Below are positions 35,562 to 43,962 of a stretch of 64,000 nucleotides of DNA, one piece after another. The stretch is from positions 2,028,790-2,092,789 of the forward strand of contig NZ_CP018258.1 in assembly GCF_001953175.1 (NCBI RefSeq), in the 5' to 3' direction. Both the position numbers and the translations under genes were made by a program. Source of the stretch: Dehalogenimonas formicexedens. Its GTDB lineage: Bacteria > Chloroflexota > Dehalococcoidia > Dehalococcoidales > Dehalococcoidaceae. Positions within the stretch are counted from its first letter, which is position 1. Each line of letters begins with the position of its first letter. Below the pieces are notes generated by a model that saw nothing but the letters and a program-made list of their open reading frames with translations, was not told where the DNA came from and ran no database searches.

Positions 35562-36744
35562 AGGTATTTACCGCCCACGTCCGAATCTTGAGAACAATAT
35601 CCATGGTGGCTCCCACCGGACACAGGTAATGGCACCAGAAGTTATAAATGAACAGACCTATCCCCAATACGGATCCGAGGAGCAACCATTGGGCAAGATT
35701 GCCCTGCAGACTGAAGACGGTGTTCCACGGCTCGTACACGGCAAGCTGCGGCGATCTGAAAATAAATACCAGCATTACTACCGCCCACAAGATGACATAG
35801 CGGCTGTTTCGCAGCGCCAATTGAAGACGGCTTACCGGCCTAACCTGGCTTCCGCCAAGGAAATGGACACCTTCCTGAAGGGCGGAAAACGGACAGATCC
35901 AGAAACACCAGAAATTCTTACCCACAGTCAGCGCCAAAAGAAGTACGCCGAAGACCATGATGTAAAGGAACGGATTGGTGAAAATCGATGGTGCGTAACC
36001 GATGGGAAACACCACAAAGTTAATCAGCGACAGCATCGCTGACGACCACACACCGAAAACAGCCAGGCCGAACATAAGCATCACATAACGAGGCCACCGC
36101 TTCTGCTTCAGACCGGGAATCATTCGGAAGGCGATTACCAGAACGAGGGCAACAATAAGAAGAATTTCCTCCGGACCGATTTTGATCTGTTGCGGTGGAC
36201 CAACATACGGTTTGCCAAGTTGCTCGGCCAGGAGCAGACGCCCGCCGTAAACACCTTGAGCAACCCCTATCGAGGATCGAGTGGCTCCAGTTGTGGCGTC
36301 GATGTCAGTGCCGAGGGTAAAAGGATCAGAAAAAGTCCGCCCTATGTACTGGCTGAAATAGCTGGAGAAATCTCCAAGGGGTTTATTCAACCTGGCGTAC
36401 CAGACCGGCGTCTCTTTAAGCTCCGGGACCTGCAGGTTGGTTATGGTACCGTCCATGGTCCAGGCAACCATGACCACCATGGGACCTCCGTACCCCTGGC
36501 CTTTACCTGCGGTGACCCAGCCGATTTGGGTACCGTTGGCCGTGGCCGAGTAAAGGTATTGCCCTTCCGAGGGTTTGCTGGAGACAAGTTGGAAAGTGGC
36601 ATTGGGGATGGCATCGTCAAGGTATTTGGCGACGTCGGTCTTGAGATTGAGTTGTCCGAAAATCCAGGCGCCGGCGAGAGACACTACGGCTCCGATGATA
36701 ATCGCCGTCCTGCCGTGAATCCGCCAGAAACTGCTTTGCGTCAA
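35515..36744 (-). CDS. NosR/RdhC-like FMN-binding polytopic membrane protein
   Basis: This 409-aa protein has an N-terminal helix (13-30) and an outward FMN-binding domain (about 50-165) with the flavinylation motif D149-A-T-T-G-A-T155. Five or so helices follow, with two CxxxCP motifs, CFWICPFSALQ (Cys280, Cys284) and CHYLCPVGA. This is the NosR/RdhC architecture without the C-terminal ferredoxin. Thr155 is the predicted FMN attachment site for ApbE. It probably carries electrons across the membrane to an exported acceptor. No nosZ or rdhA gene is nearby. Confidence 0.85.
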   Translation of the reverse strand: MTQSSFWRIHGRTAIIIGAVVSLAGAWIFGQLNLKTDVAKYLDDAIPNATFQLVSSKPSEGQYLYSATANGTQIGWVTAGKGQGYGGPMVVMVAWTMDGTITNLQVPELKETPVWYARLNKPLGDFSSYFSQYIGRTFSDPFTLGTDIDATTGATRSSIGVAQGVYGGRLLLAEQLGKPYVGPPQQIKIGPEEILLIVALVLVIAFRMIPGLKQKRWPRYVMLMFGLAVFGVWSSAMLSLINFVVFPIGYAPSIFTNPFLYIMVFGVLLLALTVGKNFWCFWICPFSALQEGVHFLGGSQVRPVSRLQLALRNSRYVILWAVVMLVFIFRSPQLAVYEPWNTVFSLQGNLAQWLLLGSVLGIGLFIYNFWCHYLCPVGATMDIVLKIRTWAVNTYGRLTAGSAGGNRIG

Positions 36745-36981
36745 GCCATGCCTCTCTTCCTGTCCCCCTCGTCCCAGCGATCAAGCCGCCTCAACAGAAA
36801 AGTGTCGGCAGATTATAGTTCCAGCCCAAAAAGGTGTCAATACGTTAGCAAGATTGGTCCGTCACTGACCTTTTATAGACATTTGTCCCTTTACTCAGAT
36901 AATAGGGGTAATTGATTAGTGAATGATAGAGGAATTAGCGGTTTAAGCCTGAAAATATTTTTCTTCAGACCACCGAAGGGG

Positions 36982-37719
36982 TTACGCGACGCCTTGAATT
37001 GAGGGTTTGCGCTTTTTGACGATCCTGGTCAACCAGATACTCAGCTCATACAGGACGATGAGCGGAGCTGCGACAATCGTCTGGTTGATGGGATCGAAGG
37101 TTGGGGTGATAAAAGCAGAGATAATAAACGCCAAGACAAACCATATCTTGCGTTTGGAAGCGAGCCATTTCGAGGTAACGAGGCCCACCGCGGAAAGAGC
37201 CATAAGGATGATAGGCAGTTCGAAAACCAAGCCGATTATCACCAGCATACGGAGTACTATATCGACATAATTGGAGATACGAGGCATGACCGTAACATCG
37301 CCAATAGTAAAGGTGAACAAGAAGTGAATAGCGGGCGGCAACGCGATAAAATAAGCGAAAGCCACACCGGCCAGGAACATGAATACGATGAACGGGAAGA
37401 ATAGAAACAAAAATCGCTTTTCTTTTGCCGTAAGAGCAGGGGTCAGAAAGGCAAACATCTGGTATATGATCCATGGCATGGCGATGATAAAGCCTGCAGT
37501 CATCGCTACCTTAAAATAGGTGCTGAAGGTTTCCAGCATCTCAGTGGCGATAATGTTCCCAGCCAGATCTCCGGCCGGGCGTTCAAGAAGGAGTACAAGT
37601 TTATCGGCTACGAACATGCCGATAATGACACCTACCACAAGCCCCAGAATGGAACGAATAAACCGCTGCCGCATCTCGGTGAAGTGTTCGGTTATGGGCA
37701 AACGTTTTTCGTCGGTCAT
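36982..37719 (-). CDS. tatC: Sec-independent protein translocase TatC
   Basis: This 245-aa protein has six helices and the TatC N-terminal motif ITEHFTEMRQRFIRSI with its conserved Glu, and the FxxP-like AFLTPALTAKEKRF loop. It forms the receptor for twin-arginine signals. Three TatA/B-type genes lie upstream on the same strand. An exported ApbE with a Tat signal is encoded close by. Confidence 0.95.
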   Translation of the reverse strand: MTDEKRLPITEHFTEMRQRFIRSILGLVVGVIIGMFVADKLVLLLERPAGDLAGNIIATEMLETFSTYFKVAMTAGFIIAMPWIIYQMFAFLTPALTAKEKRFLFLFFPFIVFMFLAGVAFAYFIALPPAIHFLFTFTIGDVTVMPRISNYVDIVLRMLVIIGLVFELPIILMALSAVGLVTSKWLASKRKIWFVLAFIISAFITPTFDPINQTIVAAPLIVLYELSIWLTRIVKKRKPSIQGVA

Positions 37720-37748
37720 TTATCAGCTAAGATCTTTCAGACTTCCGC

Positions 37749-37973
37749 TTATTTTTTGTCGATTGAAGACTTGCCGGAATCGACAGGCTTGGTTGGGGAA
37801 CTATCGATGGCTTTGGTAAACTCTTTTGTCATGTCCGTGGTGACTCTCCGGAAGCTGCGCAAAAATTCCCCGGCTTTCCTGGCAAATTCAGGAATTCTAT
37901 TGGGACCGAAGACGAGAGTGGCCACCACGAGAATCGTGAGAATCTCGAAAGTGCCCATGCCAAATAAATTCAT
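37749..37973 (-). CDS. TatA/TatB-type protein 1
   Basis: This 74-aa protein has one N-terminal helix (GTFEILTILVVATLVFGPNRIPE) with the FGP motif, an amphipathic helix and a charged tail. The phrase FGPNRIPEFARKAGEFLRSF is closer to TatB. It lies 29 bp before tatC. Confidence 0.88.
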   Translation of the reverse strand: MNLFGMGTFEILTILVVATLVFGPNRIPEFARKAGEFLRSFRRVTTDMTKEFTKAIDSSPTKPVDSGKSSIDKK

Positions 37974-38006
37974 CTAATTAATATTGCTCCAGATTATTTA
38001 AAGGGA

Positions 38007-38243
38007 TCAGCCGGCTTTAGAGCTTCGTTTCTGTTCGAACACCCGCCGGTTAATTTCTTTAGCCGCGGCGCCATCGTGGAGGCTAGTAACGATCTTGGTC
38101 TTGTTTTTATCTCCGCCGACGGCTTGGCGCAATTGCCGGATGCCTGTACCGAGATTCTTTCCCAGCGAGGGCGCAAACCCGGCGCCAGTGACGACCAGGA
38201 TAATTGCAAGTATTAGAATAATTTCAAGTGGACCGAATTTCAT
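38007..38243 (-). CDS. TatA/TatE-like protein 2
   Basis: This 78-aa protein has an N-terminal helix (GPLEIILILAIILVVTGAGF) and an amphipathic segment LGKNLGTGIRQLRQAVGG. The usual FG before the hinge is replaced by TGAGFAP, a divergence from the TatA consensus. It is one of three such genes in a row. Confidence 0.82.
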   Translation of the reverse strand: MKFGPLEIILILAIILVVTGAGFAPSLGKNLGTGIRQLRQAVGGDKNKTKIVTSLHDGAAAKEINRRVFEQKRSSKAG

Positions 38244-38244
38244 A

Positions 38245-38529
38245 TCAGCCTTTCTTTGACTGGTCAGTCTGCCATTTCTTGAACGCAGCCAGATCTTCTT
38301 CGCTCACCTTGGCGGGAGCCTCAATATCTGTGGCTTCAGTTTTGGCTTGTTCGGCAGCGTTTTCGGTAGTTTCATCGCTCTTTGCTTCTTCGCCTTCGCC
38401 GGACACGCCCTGTTTGAAGGACTTCAAACCCTCACCCAGCGATTTGCCGATCTGGGGCAACTTACCGACACCAAAAATAAGAATAACGACAACAAGAATC
38501 AGGATGATCTCGGGCGGTCCTAACCTCAT
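38245..38529 (-). CDS. tatA: TatA protein 3
   Basis: This 94-aa protein has the canonical TatA pattern (GPPEIILILVVVILIFGVGKLP, then IGKSLGEGLKSFKQG) and an acidic tail. ATG 38529 is supported by AGGAGGT just upstream; a longer frame is rejected. It is first in the tat cluster and probably the main pore component. Confidence 0.92.
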   Translation of the reverse strand: MRLGPPEIILILVVVILIFGVGKLPQIGKSLGEGLKSFKQGVSGEGEEAKSDETTENAAEQAKTEATDIEAPAKVSEEDLAAFKKWQTDQSKKG

Positions 38530-38718
38530 TTCAACCTCCTCAGTTGAAGCAAACCCTATTTGCGAATTACGGGTTAATGATACCGCCCATTCATTTATCT
38601 TGTCAATCGTCACTAGACATAATGTTGGAGAAATTAGCAAACTCTTACAAGGACTGCTAACTGGCAAGCAAAGCGCCTCCCTTGCCACTCAACCTGTCCA
38701 ACGCTATCATAAACACCG

Positions 38719-40080
38719 ATGAACATCCGCACCGGATTGCCTAACGCCACCCGAATCGGCAAACGCGATTTCCAGTGGGGGAAACGCACCTTCATCATGG
38801 GCATACTTAACGTTACGCCAGACTCCTTTTCAGGAGACGGAGTGGGGTATGACATTGATAGTGCCGTCGCCAGGGCGAAGCAAATGGTCCTGGAAGGCGC
38901 GGATATTATCGATGTCGGCGGTGAATCTACCCGCCCAGGCGCCCCGGAGATCTCAGTCGCGGAAGAAATCGACCGGGTTGTCCCAGTCATCCGCGCACTC
39001 AGTTTCGAGATCGATGTCCCCATAAGCGTCGACACTTACAAATCGGAGGTGGCGGAAGCCTCTATCCGGGCGGGGGCGGCGATGATCAATTCGGTCTATG
39101 GCTTGAAACGGGACCCCAGTTTGGCCGGAGTCGCTTCACGTTTGAACGTCCCGATCATCCTGACCTCATCCCAGCGGGACGAACCGGCGAAAGACATCAT
39201 CTCGGCGGTTCTCACAGACCTGCTTGGCGCCATCCAAGCCGCTGAATCCGCATGTGTAGCCAAGGACAATATCATCGTTGATCCTGGTTTCGGATTCGGT
39301 AAAACAGTCCAACAGAACCTAGAGTTGCTCCGCCGATTGGATGCGCTTAAAACCCTGGGCAAGCCAATCTTGCTCGGCACTTCACGCAAGTCAACCATCG
39401 GCAGAGTACTGGGTGACATCCCGCCGGACCAGCGTCTTTTCGGCACGATCGCGACTACCGCCATCGGGATTATGAACGGCGCCAGCATTATCCGTGTCCA
39501 TGATGTCGCAGAAAATGTCCAGGCCGCCCGGATGACCGGCGCCGTGGTCTTTGGGTTCGGCTTCGGCAGCAACCAGTTCCATCAAATCTTCCTGGGGCTC
39601 GGTTCGAATCTGGGGGACCGGCTGGAAAACCTGGAATCAGCATTAAAGTTAATCAGCGAGAAAGTGACCGTCACGCGGACTTCTCCCATCTACGAAACGC
39701 TACCCCTTGGGGTTTCCGAACAACCCAAATTCTTGAATCTGGTTATCGAAGGAAACACCGCGGAGACGCCCGAAGGTCTGCTGGGATTTCTGAAGTCGAT
39801 CGAACAGAAGTTGGGCAGGGGAGATGCCGGATCGGATGCCCCTCGACCGATCGACATCGATATTCTGTTCTTCGATGATCTAACCATGTCCGGTGAATCT
39901 CTCGTGATACCCCACCCGCGCCTGTCCCAAAGGGCGTTCGTCCTTGTCCCCTTGAACGAGCTTGCGCCCGACCTCGTTCATCCGGTTATGAAAAAGACCG
40001 TTAACGAGCTTCTGGCAGCCCTGGACAACACGCGTGGGGTCGAGCTTTACAGCGGCTCTCTCCACGGTAAAAAAGCTTAA
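38719..40080 (+). CDS. folP-folK: Dihydropteroate synthase-HPPK fusion
   Basis: This 453-aa bifunctional folate enzyme has an N-terminal DHPS (IMGILNVTPDSFSGDG near residue 29, DVGGESTRPGA, GTSRKSTIG) and, from about residue 290, an HPPK domain (FLGLGSNLGDRLENLE, then RPIDIDILFFDD). Both active sites look intact. The domain order is the reverse of the HPPK-DHPS fusions of plants and protozoa. A pterin enzyme gene follows 15 bp later. Confidence 0.94.
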   Translation: MNIRTGLPNATRIGKRDFQWGKRTFIMGILNVTPDSFSGDGVGYDIDSAVARAKQMVLEGADIIDVGGESTRPGAPEISVAEEIDRVVPVIRALSFEIDVPISVDTYKSEVAEASIRAGAAMINSVYGLKRDPSLAGVASRLNVPIILTSSQRDEPAKDIISAVLTDLLGAIQAAESACVAKDNIIVDPGFGFGKTVQQNLELLRRLDALKTLGKPILLGTSRKSTIGRVLGDIPPDQRLFGTIATTAIGIMNGASIIRVHDVAENVQAARMTGAVVFGFGFGSNQFHQIFLGLGSNLGDRLENLESALKLISEKVTVTRTSPIYETLPLGVSEQPKFLNLVIEGNTAETPEGLLGFLKSIEQKLGRGDAGSDAPRPIDIDILFFDDLTMSGESLVIPHPRLSQRAFVLVPLNELAPDLVHPVMKKTVNELLAALDNTRGVELYSGSLHGKKA

Positions 40081-40095
40081 AGAAGGTCGAAGCCT

Positions 40096-40467
40096 ATGTA
40101 TTACATTGCCGTCGAAAATCACTTTGACGCCGCCCACTTCCTCCGTGGTTACCAGGGCAAATGTGAAAATCTGCACGGGCACCGTTATAAAGTGGCGGTA
40201 AAGGTCTCTTCGGCGACGCTCAACGAGACCGGTTTGGTTATTGACTTCAGGGAGATAAAGGACGCGCTGAAACCCGTGATCGACCGCTTCGACCACACCC
40301 TCCTGAACGACGTGCCGCCTTTCGACCAGATCAATCCTTCAGCCGAGAACCTGGCACGCACCATTTTCGAGGCAATTAAACCAGCGATCCACGGCGCCGT
40401 CCTCGAATCGGTTATGGTATGGGAATCCCCGGAATCCTGGGCTGAATACAAACCGCAGGTAGGATAG
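40096..40467 (+). CDS. 6-pyruvoyl-tetrahydropterin synthase family protein (QueD / PTPS-I/III type)
   Basis: This 123-aa protein has the zinc ligands of the family (HFDAAHFL, and the HGH in CENLHGHRYKV). The motif C-E-x-x-H-G-H carries both the catalytic Cys of QueD and a Glu next to it. This is the pattern described for dual PTPS-I/III enzymes that can also replace FolB in folate synthesis. Its place after folP-folK supports a folate role. AGAAGG lies before ATG 40096. The alternative is a plain queuosine-pathway QueD. Confidence 0.88.
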   Translation: MYYIAVENHFDAAHFLRGYQGKCENLHGHRYKVAVKVSSATLNETGLVIDFREIKDALKPVIDRFDHTLLNDVPPFDQINPSAENLARTIFEAIKPAIHGAVLESVMVWESPESWAEYKPQVG

Positions 40468-40470
40468 ACA

Positions 40471-40623
40471 ATGAAAGGTATTTTGGTTGGAATCGCGATA
40501 ATTCTCTTCGGAATCGCCCTGATATTGGCTTCAAGCGGCAGTGGATTCGGACTGGCTATATCTTTGGCCGGCCTGTTGATTTCAATTATGTCTTCAACTG
40601 TCCGGCCGAACCAGGGTTCCTGA
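40471..40623 (+). CDS. Small two-helix membrane protein, 50 aa
   Basis: A short ORF, ATG 40471 to TGA 40621-40623, begins 3 bp after the preceding stop. It encodes two glycine-rich hydrophobic helices (about 3-20 and 25-41) and a short polar tail. AGGAT lies just upstream. It is likely co-translated with the pterin gene. It is unrecognised. Confidence 0.6.
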   Translation: MKGILVGIAIILFGIALILASSGSGFGLAISLAGLLISIMSSTVRPNQGS

Positions 40624-40628
40624 GTAAA

Positions 40629-41054
40629 TTATTCGTACGCTTGATCAGTCACAAATCTGAACATTGGATAGGCCGCCTCACCGGCGGAATATTTATCGCC
40701 GCCGAAAACCCCGTGGCCGGTAGTTACCGTTTTCCCGATGGCACTCATGTCTAATTTATCGGGACAATCAGTGTCGATGCGGCCTATTAGATAAGGACCC
40801 TCCTCAAGGGCAACCAGCGCCATAGCGTACGGGAGTTCCTTATCCCTCCCTTCGGCGGCTACGAACAGGGTGGTGTAGCTGGCTATCTTGCCCCTGCCGG
40901 AAAGCTGGACAACCTCAAGGTCAGCATCGCCGCACCGTGGGCAGACCGCCCGCGGCGGGCAGAGAATGTCTCCGCAACCGCATTTCAAGCCAAGAAGGCG
41001 CCCTTCCCTCAGCGCGGTGTCATATTCCTTGAAAGATAATTTTATCGCCATCAC
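40629..41054 (-). CDS. OB-fold/zinc-ribbon protein (DUF35 family), thiolase partner
   Basis: This protein of about 141 aa has a rubredoxin-like zinc ribbon (CGCGDILCPPRAVCPRCG) and a C-terminal OB fold (GRGKIASYTTLFVA). DUF35 proteins bind to thiolases and channel acyl-CoA. Its start (GTG 41054 or ATG 41051) overlaps the thiolase stop, so the two are coupled. Confidence 0.9.
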   Translation of the reverse strand: MMAIKLSFKEYDTALREGRLLGLKCGCGDILCPPRAVCPRCGDADLEVVQLSGRGKIASYTTLFVAAEGRDKELPYAMALVALEEGPYLIGRIDTDCPDKLDMSAIGKTVTTGHGVFGGDKYSAGEAAYPMFRFVTDQAYE

Positions 41055-42229
41055 CAGCCTCGCTTGAAGACCATGCTGACCATAGTGCCGCCGTCGCCGC
41101 CTAGGGTATCGGTCAGGCCGATTTTGGCGTCGGGCACCTGGCGCTCAGATTCCACCTCACCCCGGAGTTGCCGCACGATCTCATATACCTGGGCGGCCCC
41201 GGTGGCGCCGATGGGATGCCCCTTGCTTTTTAAGCCGCCCGATGGGTTGATCGCCACTTTGCCGCCGATGTCCGCCTCACCCTTCATCCAGGCCTCTCCA
41301 GCCTTGCCGTAATCGAAGAAGCCCAACCCCTCGGCGGCGATGAGACTGGCTATCGAGAAACAGTCGTGCAGTTCGCAAACATCGATGTCACCCGGGGTCA
41401 CGCCGGCCATGGCGTAAGCCTGTTTCGAGGCCATTTCACGGGCTTTCAACCGGGGCAGGTATTCGCCTTGTGAGGCCAGCGGCCCCGAAGATGCTTGTCC
41501 TGCCCCTGCGATGAACACCGGCTTTGGCGAAAGCACCCTGGCTTTGTCCTCTGAAGCGATGATCAAAGCCGCCGCACCGTCGGAAAACGGGCAGCAGTCG
41601 TGGAGCTGGATAGGGGTGGCGACGGTGAAACTCTTGAGCACGTCGGGGATGGTGACTGATTTCCGCAGGTGCGCCTTAGGGTTGAACATGCCGTGTTTGT
41701 AAGATTGTACCGACACCTGGGCCATCTGTTCTTTGAGCTTCTCGATCGGCAGGCCGTATCGGGCGGCGTAACGGTGCGCCAGCAGGGCGAACACGCCGGG
41801 AAAGGTCATGCCCGCCGGGAACTCGTACCGTGAATCTGAAAACATGGCGAAAGTGCGGGTAGCCAGCGGCGTCCCGAGCGAAGCGGCGCGTTCGACCCCA
41901 CCGGCGATTACGATATCGTAGACCCCGGAAGCGACGAGAAGGAAGGCGTCTCTAACAGCCATCGAAGCCGAGGCACAGGCGCCGTCGTAGCGGTTGGCCG
42001 GCACATTCCAGGCGCCGATGTAATCGGCGATGAAGGCCGGCGTCATCCCCTGGCCTTCCGAAAAATCACCCAGCGCGTTGCCGACAAAAAGAGCCTGGAC
42101 GTCCCTCGGCTGCAAATTGGCATCCGCCAGGGCGTCGAAGGCAGCTTCAGCAAATAATTCCGAAAGACTTTTTTCCTGGGCCCCGGAAAACCTGGTCTGC
42201 CCGGCGCCGATTACGGCTACTTTACGCAT
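41051..42229 (-). CDS. Thiolase family protein (SCP-x / archaeal type)
   Basis: This 392-aa thiolase has the nucleophile Cys85 in YDGACASASM, and His338 in SKGHPIGATG. The C-terminal motif is LGGDGGT rather than CxGGG, as in SCP-x-type enzymes. With its DUF35 partner it resembles the acetoacetyl-CoA thiolase complex of archaea, where an HMG-CoA synthase joins it. No such synthase is visible here, so the pathway is open. Confidence 0.9.
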   Translation of the reverse strand: MRKVAVIGAGQTRFSGAQEKSLSELFAEAAFDALADANLQPRDVQALFVGNALGDFSEGQGMTPAFIADYIGAWNVPANRYDGACASASMAVRDAFLLVASGVYDIVIAGGVERAASLGTPLATRTFAMFSDSRYEFPAGMTFPGVFALLAHRYAARYGLPIEKLKEQMAQVSVQSYKHGMFNPKAHLRKSVTIPDVLKSFTVATPIQLHDCCPFSDGAAALIIASEDKARVLSPKPVFIAGAGQASSGPLASQGEYLPRLKAREMASKQAYAMAGVTPGDIDVCELHDCFSIASLIAAEGLGFFDYGKAGEAWMKGEADIGGKVAINPSGGLKSKGHPIGATGAAQVYEIVRQLRGEVESERQVPDAKIGLTDTLGGDGGTMVSMVFKRGW

Positions 42230-42255
42230 TTTAATGAATCTCGATCGCTAATTAT

Positions 42256-42942
42256 TCAGCTGAAAGCCTTGCCCGAATTCTCCGACCTTGAAAGCCACAG
42301 GCGGCGGTTACGGATATCCCTGTCGAACACCAGACGGTTGATCAGCAATTCTCCCGTCGAAAGATCAGCCGCGAGGTCGCTCCGGGGGCCCGCCAACAGT
42401 CTACGAGCATAAGCAAGGGCTGTAATAGCCACCATCCCGGCGGTTACCGCCGCCCTGTTGTCGATGCCGAAAAACCCGGCGAAATAATAGGACAGAACCG
42501 GCAGCAGGAGCAGGGCGGCAAAAACCCCCAGGGACAGTTGCCTGAACGGAGCCAGGGAAAATGCCATCAGCAAAACAATCAGTCCCAGCAGCGGGGAGAA
42601 GGCGAGGATAACGCCGAGGCTGGTCAGGATCCCCCTGCCGCCCCGGAAGTTCAAATAAATAGGCCAGTTATGCCCCGCGATGCCGGCAAGGCCGACGATG
42701 AATTGCAGTCCCGTGTCCAGGCCGGCCCACCGCGCCGCCAATACGGCAAGAATGCCCTTGCTCAGGTCAAACACTGCCACCGGCAACACCCAGCGCTTGG
42801 AGGTGGCGGCCAGGACGTTGGAGGAACCGACGTTACCGGAGCCGAATTTCCTAAGGTCTATTCCACGGGTCCACCGGGCCACCAGGTACGCCACCGGAAT
42901 GCTGGATACAAGGTAGGCGGCTAGTGCCAGGGCAAAAACCAT
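42256..42942 (-). CDS. plsY: Acyl-phosphate:glycerol-3-phosphate acyltransferase
   Basis: This 228-aa membrane enzyme has about five helices and the three PlsY motifs: SSIPVAYLVARW, GSGNVGSSNVLAA and FRGGRGILTSLGV. It makes lysophosphatidic acid in the first step of phospholipid synthesis. The C-terminal extension of about 40 residues beyond the last helix is longer than usual. Confidence 0.92.
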   Translation of the reverse strand: MVFALALAAYLVSSIPVAYLVARWTRGIDLRKFGSGNVGSSNVLAATSKRWVLPVAVFDLSKGILAVLAARWAGLDTGLQFIVGLAGIAGHNWPIYLNFRGGRGILTSLGVILAFSPLLGLIVLLMAFSLAPFRQLSLGVFAALLLLPVLSYYFAGFFGIDNRAAVTAGMVAITALAYARRLLAGPRSDLAADLSTGELLINRLVFDRDIRNRRLWLSRSENSGKAFS

Positions 42943-42972
42943 ATATTCTCCGAAAATCCTCGCTCGATCAAT

Positions 42973-43800
42973 TTAAGGGCGCCGTGCCATCAGTCCCTCG
43001 ACGGCCGATAGCGGCACCGGCTGTCCCCCGATCATCGTTTCAGTCACAGGATCGAGCCCGTGATAGTCGGTGCCGCCGGTGGCTACGAGTCCAAGCCGTT
43101 CCGCCAGAAGTTTCAATCTTTCGATCTCCCAGTCTTTGAAGCTGGAATAAAATACCTCAATGCCCGCCAGCCCGGCGGGGACGAGTTCCTCGATCAGCTT
43201 TTCGTAACCGGGCAACGTCAGCGGATGAGCCATCACCGGCACACCGCCGGAGGCCCGAATGAGCGCCACGGCTTCGGCGGGAGCCATCTTGATGCGTTCG
43301 ACATAACCCGGGCCGCCGCGGCTGATGTACTTGTCGAAAGCCTCGCCGAGATACTTGATGTAACCTTTTTCAAGCATGGCCTGGGCAATATGCGGCCTGC
43401 CGATGACGGCCTCCCCGGCGATCTCCTTGACTCGTTCCCATTCGAGCGGCATGCCGAGTTCCCGGAGTCTCTCGACGATAGCCTGGCCCCGGTCCTCCCT
43501 GGAGATGCGCATGATCTTGAGCCGGCGGATCAGTTCCGGGTCCTGCCAGTCGATGAAGTACCCCAGGATGTGGACATCCCCGGCGGCCACGTCGGTTGAC
43601 ATCTCCACGCCAGGAATGACGGTCATGCTAGGGAATTTTTCGGCTTCGGCCAGTGCCTCGGCGATACCGTCAACTGAATCGTGGTCGGTCAGAGCCATGT
43701 ATTTGAGCTTAAGGTAGCCTGCCTTGCGCACCACCTCGGCAGGGGAGAACACCCCGTCGGAGGCTGTCGAGTGCAGGTGGAGATCGACGCGGCTGACCAT
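42973..43800 (-). CDS. PHP domain phosphoesterase (RNase AM/TrpH type)
   Basis: This 275-aa protein has the PHP metal motifs DLHLHSTASDGVFSP, LTDHDSVDG, VIPGVEMSTD and TGGTDYHG. It resembles the 3',5'-nucleotide bisphosphate phosphatase/5'-3' exonuclease of E. coli (YciV). It may clear pAp or trim RNA 5' ends. It is followed on the minus strand by plsY after 30 bp. Confidence 0.9.
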   Translation of the reverse strand: MVSRVDLHLHSTASDGVFSPAEVVRKAGYLKLKYMALTDHDSVDGIAEALAEAEKFPSMTVIPGVEMSTDVAAGDVHILGYFIDWQDPELIRRLKIMRISREDRGQAIVERLRELGMPLEWERVKEIAGEAVIGRPHIAQAMLEKGYIKYLGEAFDKYISRGGPGYVERIKMAPAEAVALIRASGGVPVMAHPLTLPGYEKLIEELVPAGLAGIEVFYSSFKDWEIERLKLLAERLGLVATGGTDYHGLDPVTETMIGGQPVPLSAVEGLMARRP

Positions 43801-43818
43801 TAGCCGCCCTCCGGGCGG

Positions 43819-43962
43819 AAATCCGAAGCACGAAATCCAAAATCCGAAATGACTGCAGGGACATCCCTCGGCTGCAGGACTGTTTCCCGTCTTCCGGTTT
43901 CTGTCATTTGATATTTGGTCATTCTAATTTGTTTCGTATTTCGATATTCGGATTTCGGATTT
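43819..43962 (-). mobile_element. MITE-like derivative of the S23 element
   Basis: In reverse orientation this 144-bp gap repeats the left end of the 27.46-kb element (AAATCCGAAATCCGAATATC and following bases, one mismatch in about 36) and its right end (29 of 31 bases by eye). It has no four-helix-bundle gene between them. It abuts the TAA of the YmdB-type gene exactly. Confidence 0.65.

Noticed and set aside
35515..36744. NosR-like protein as evidence for a nitrous oxide reductase or a reductive dehalogenase operon here.
   Set aside because: No nosZ, rdhA or rdhB is in the window, so only a general electron-transfer role is claimed.
43801..43962. A gene or attachment site between the PHP and YmdB-type genes.
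   Set aside because: There is no open frame with a start and ribosome-binding site, and no tRNA or integrase. The end repeats explain the segment better.
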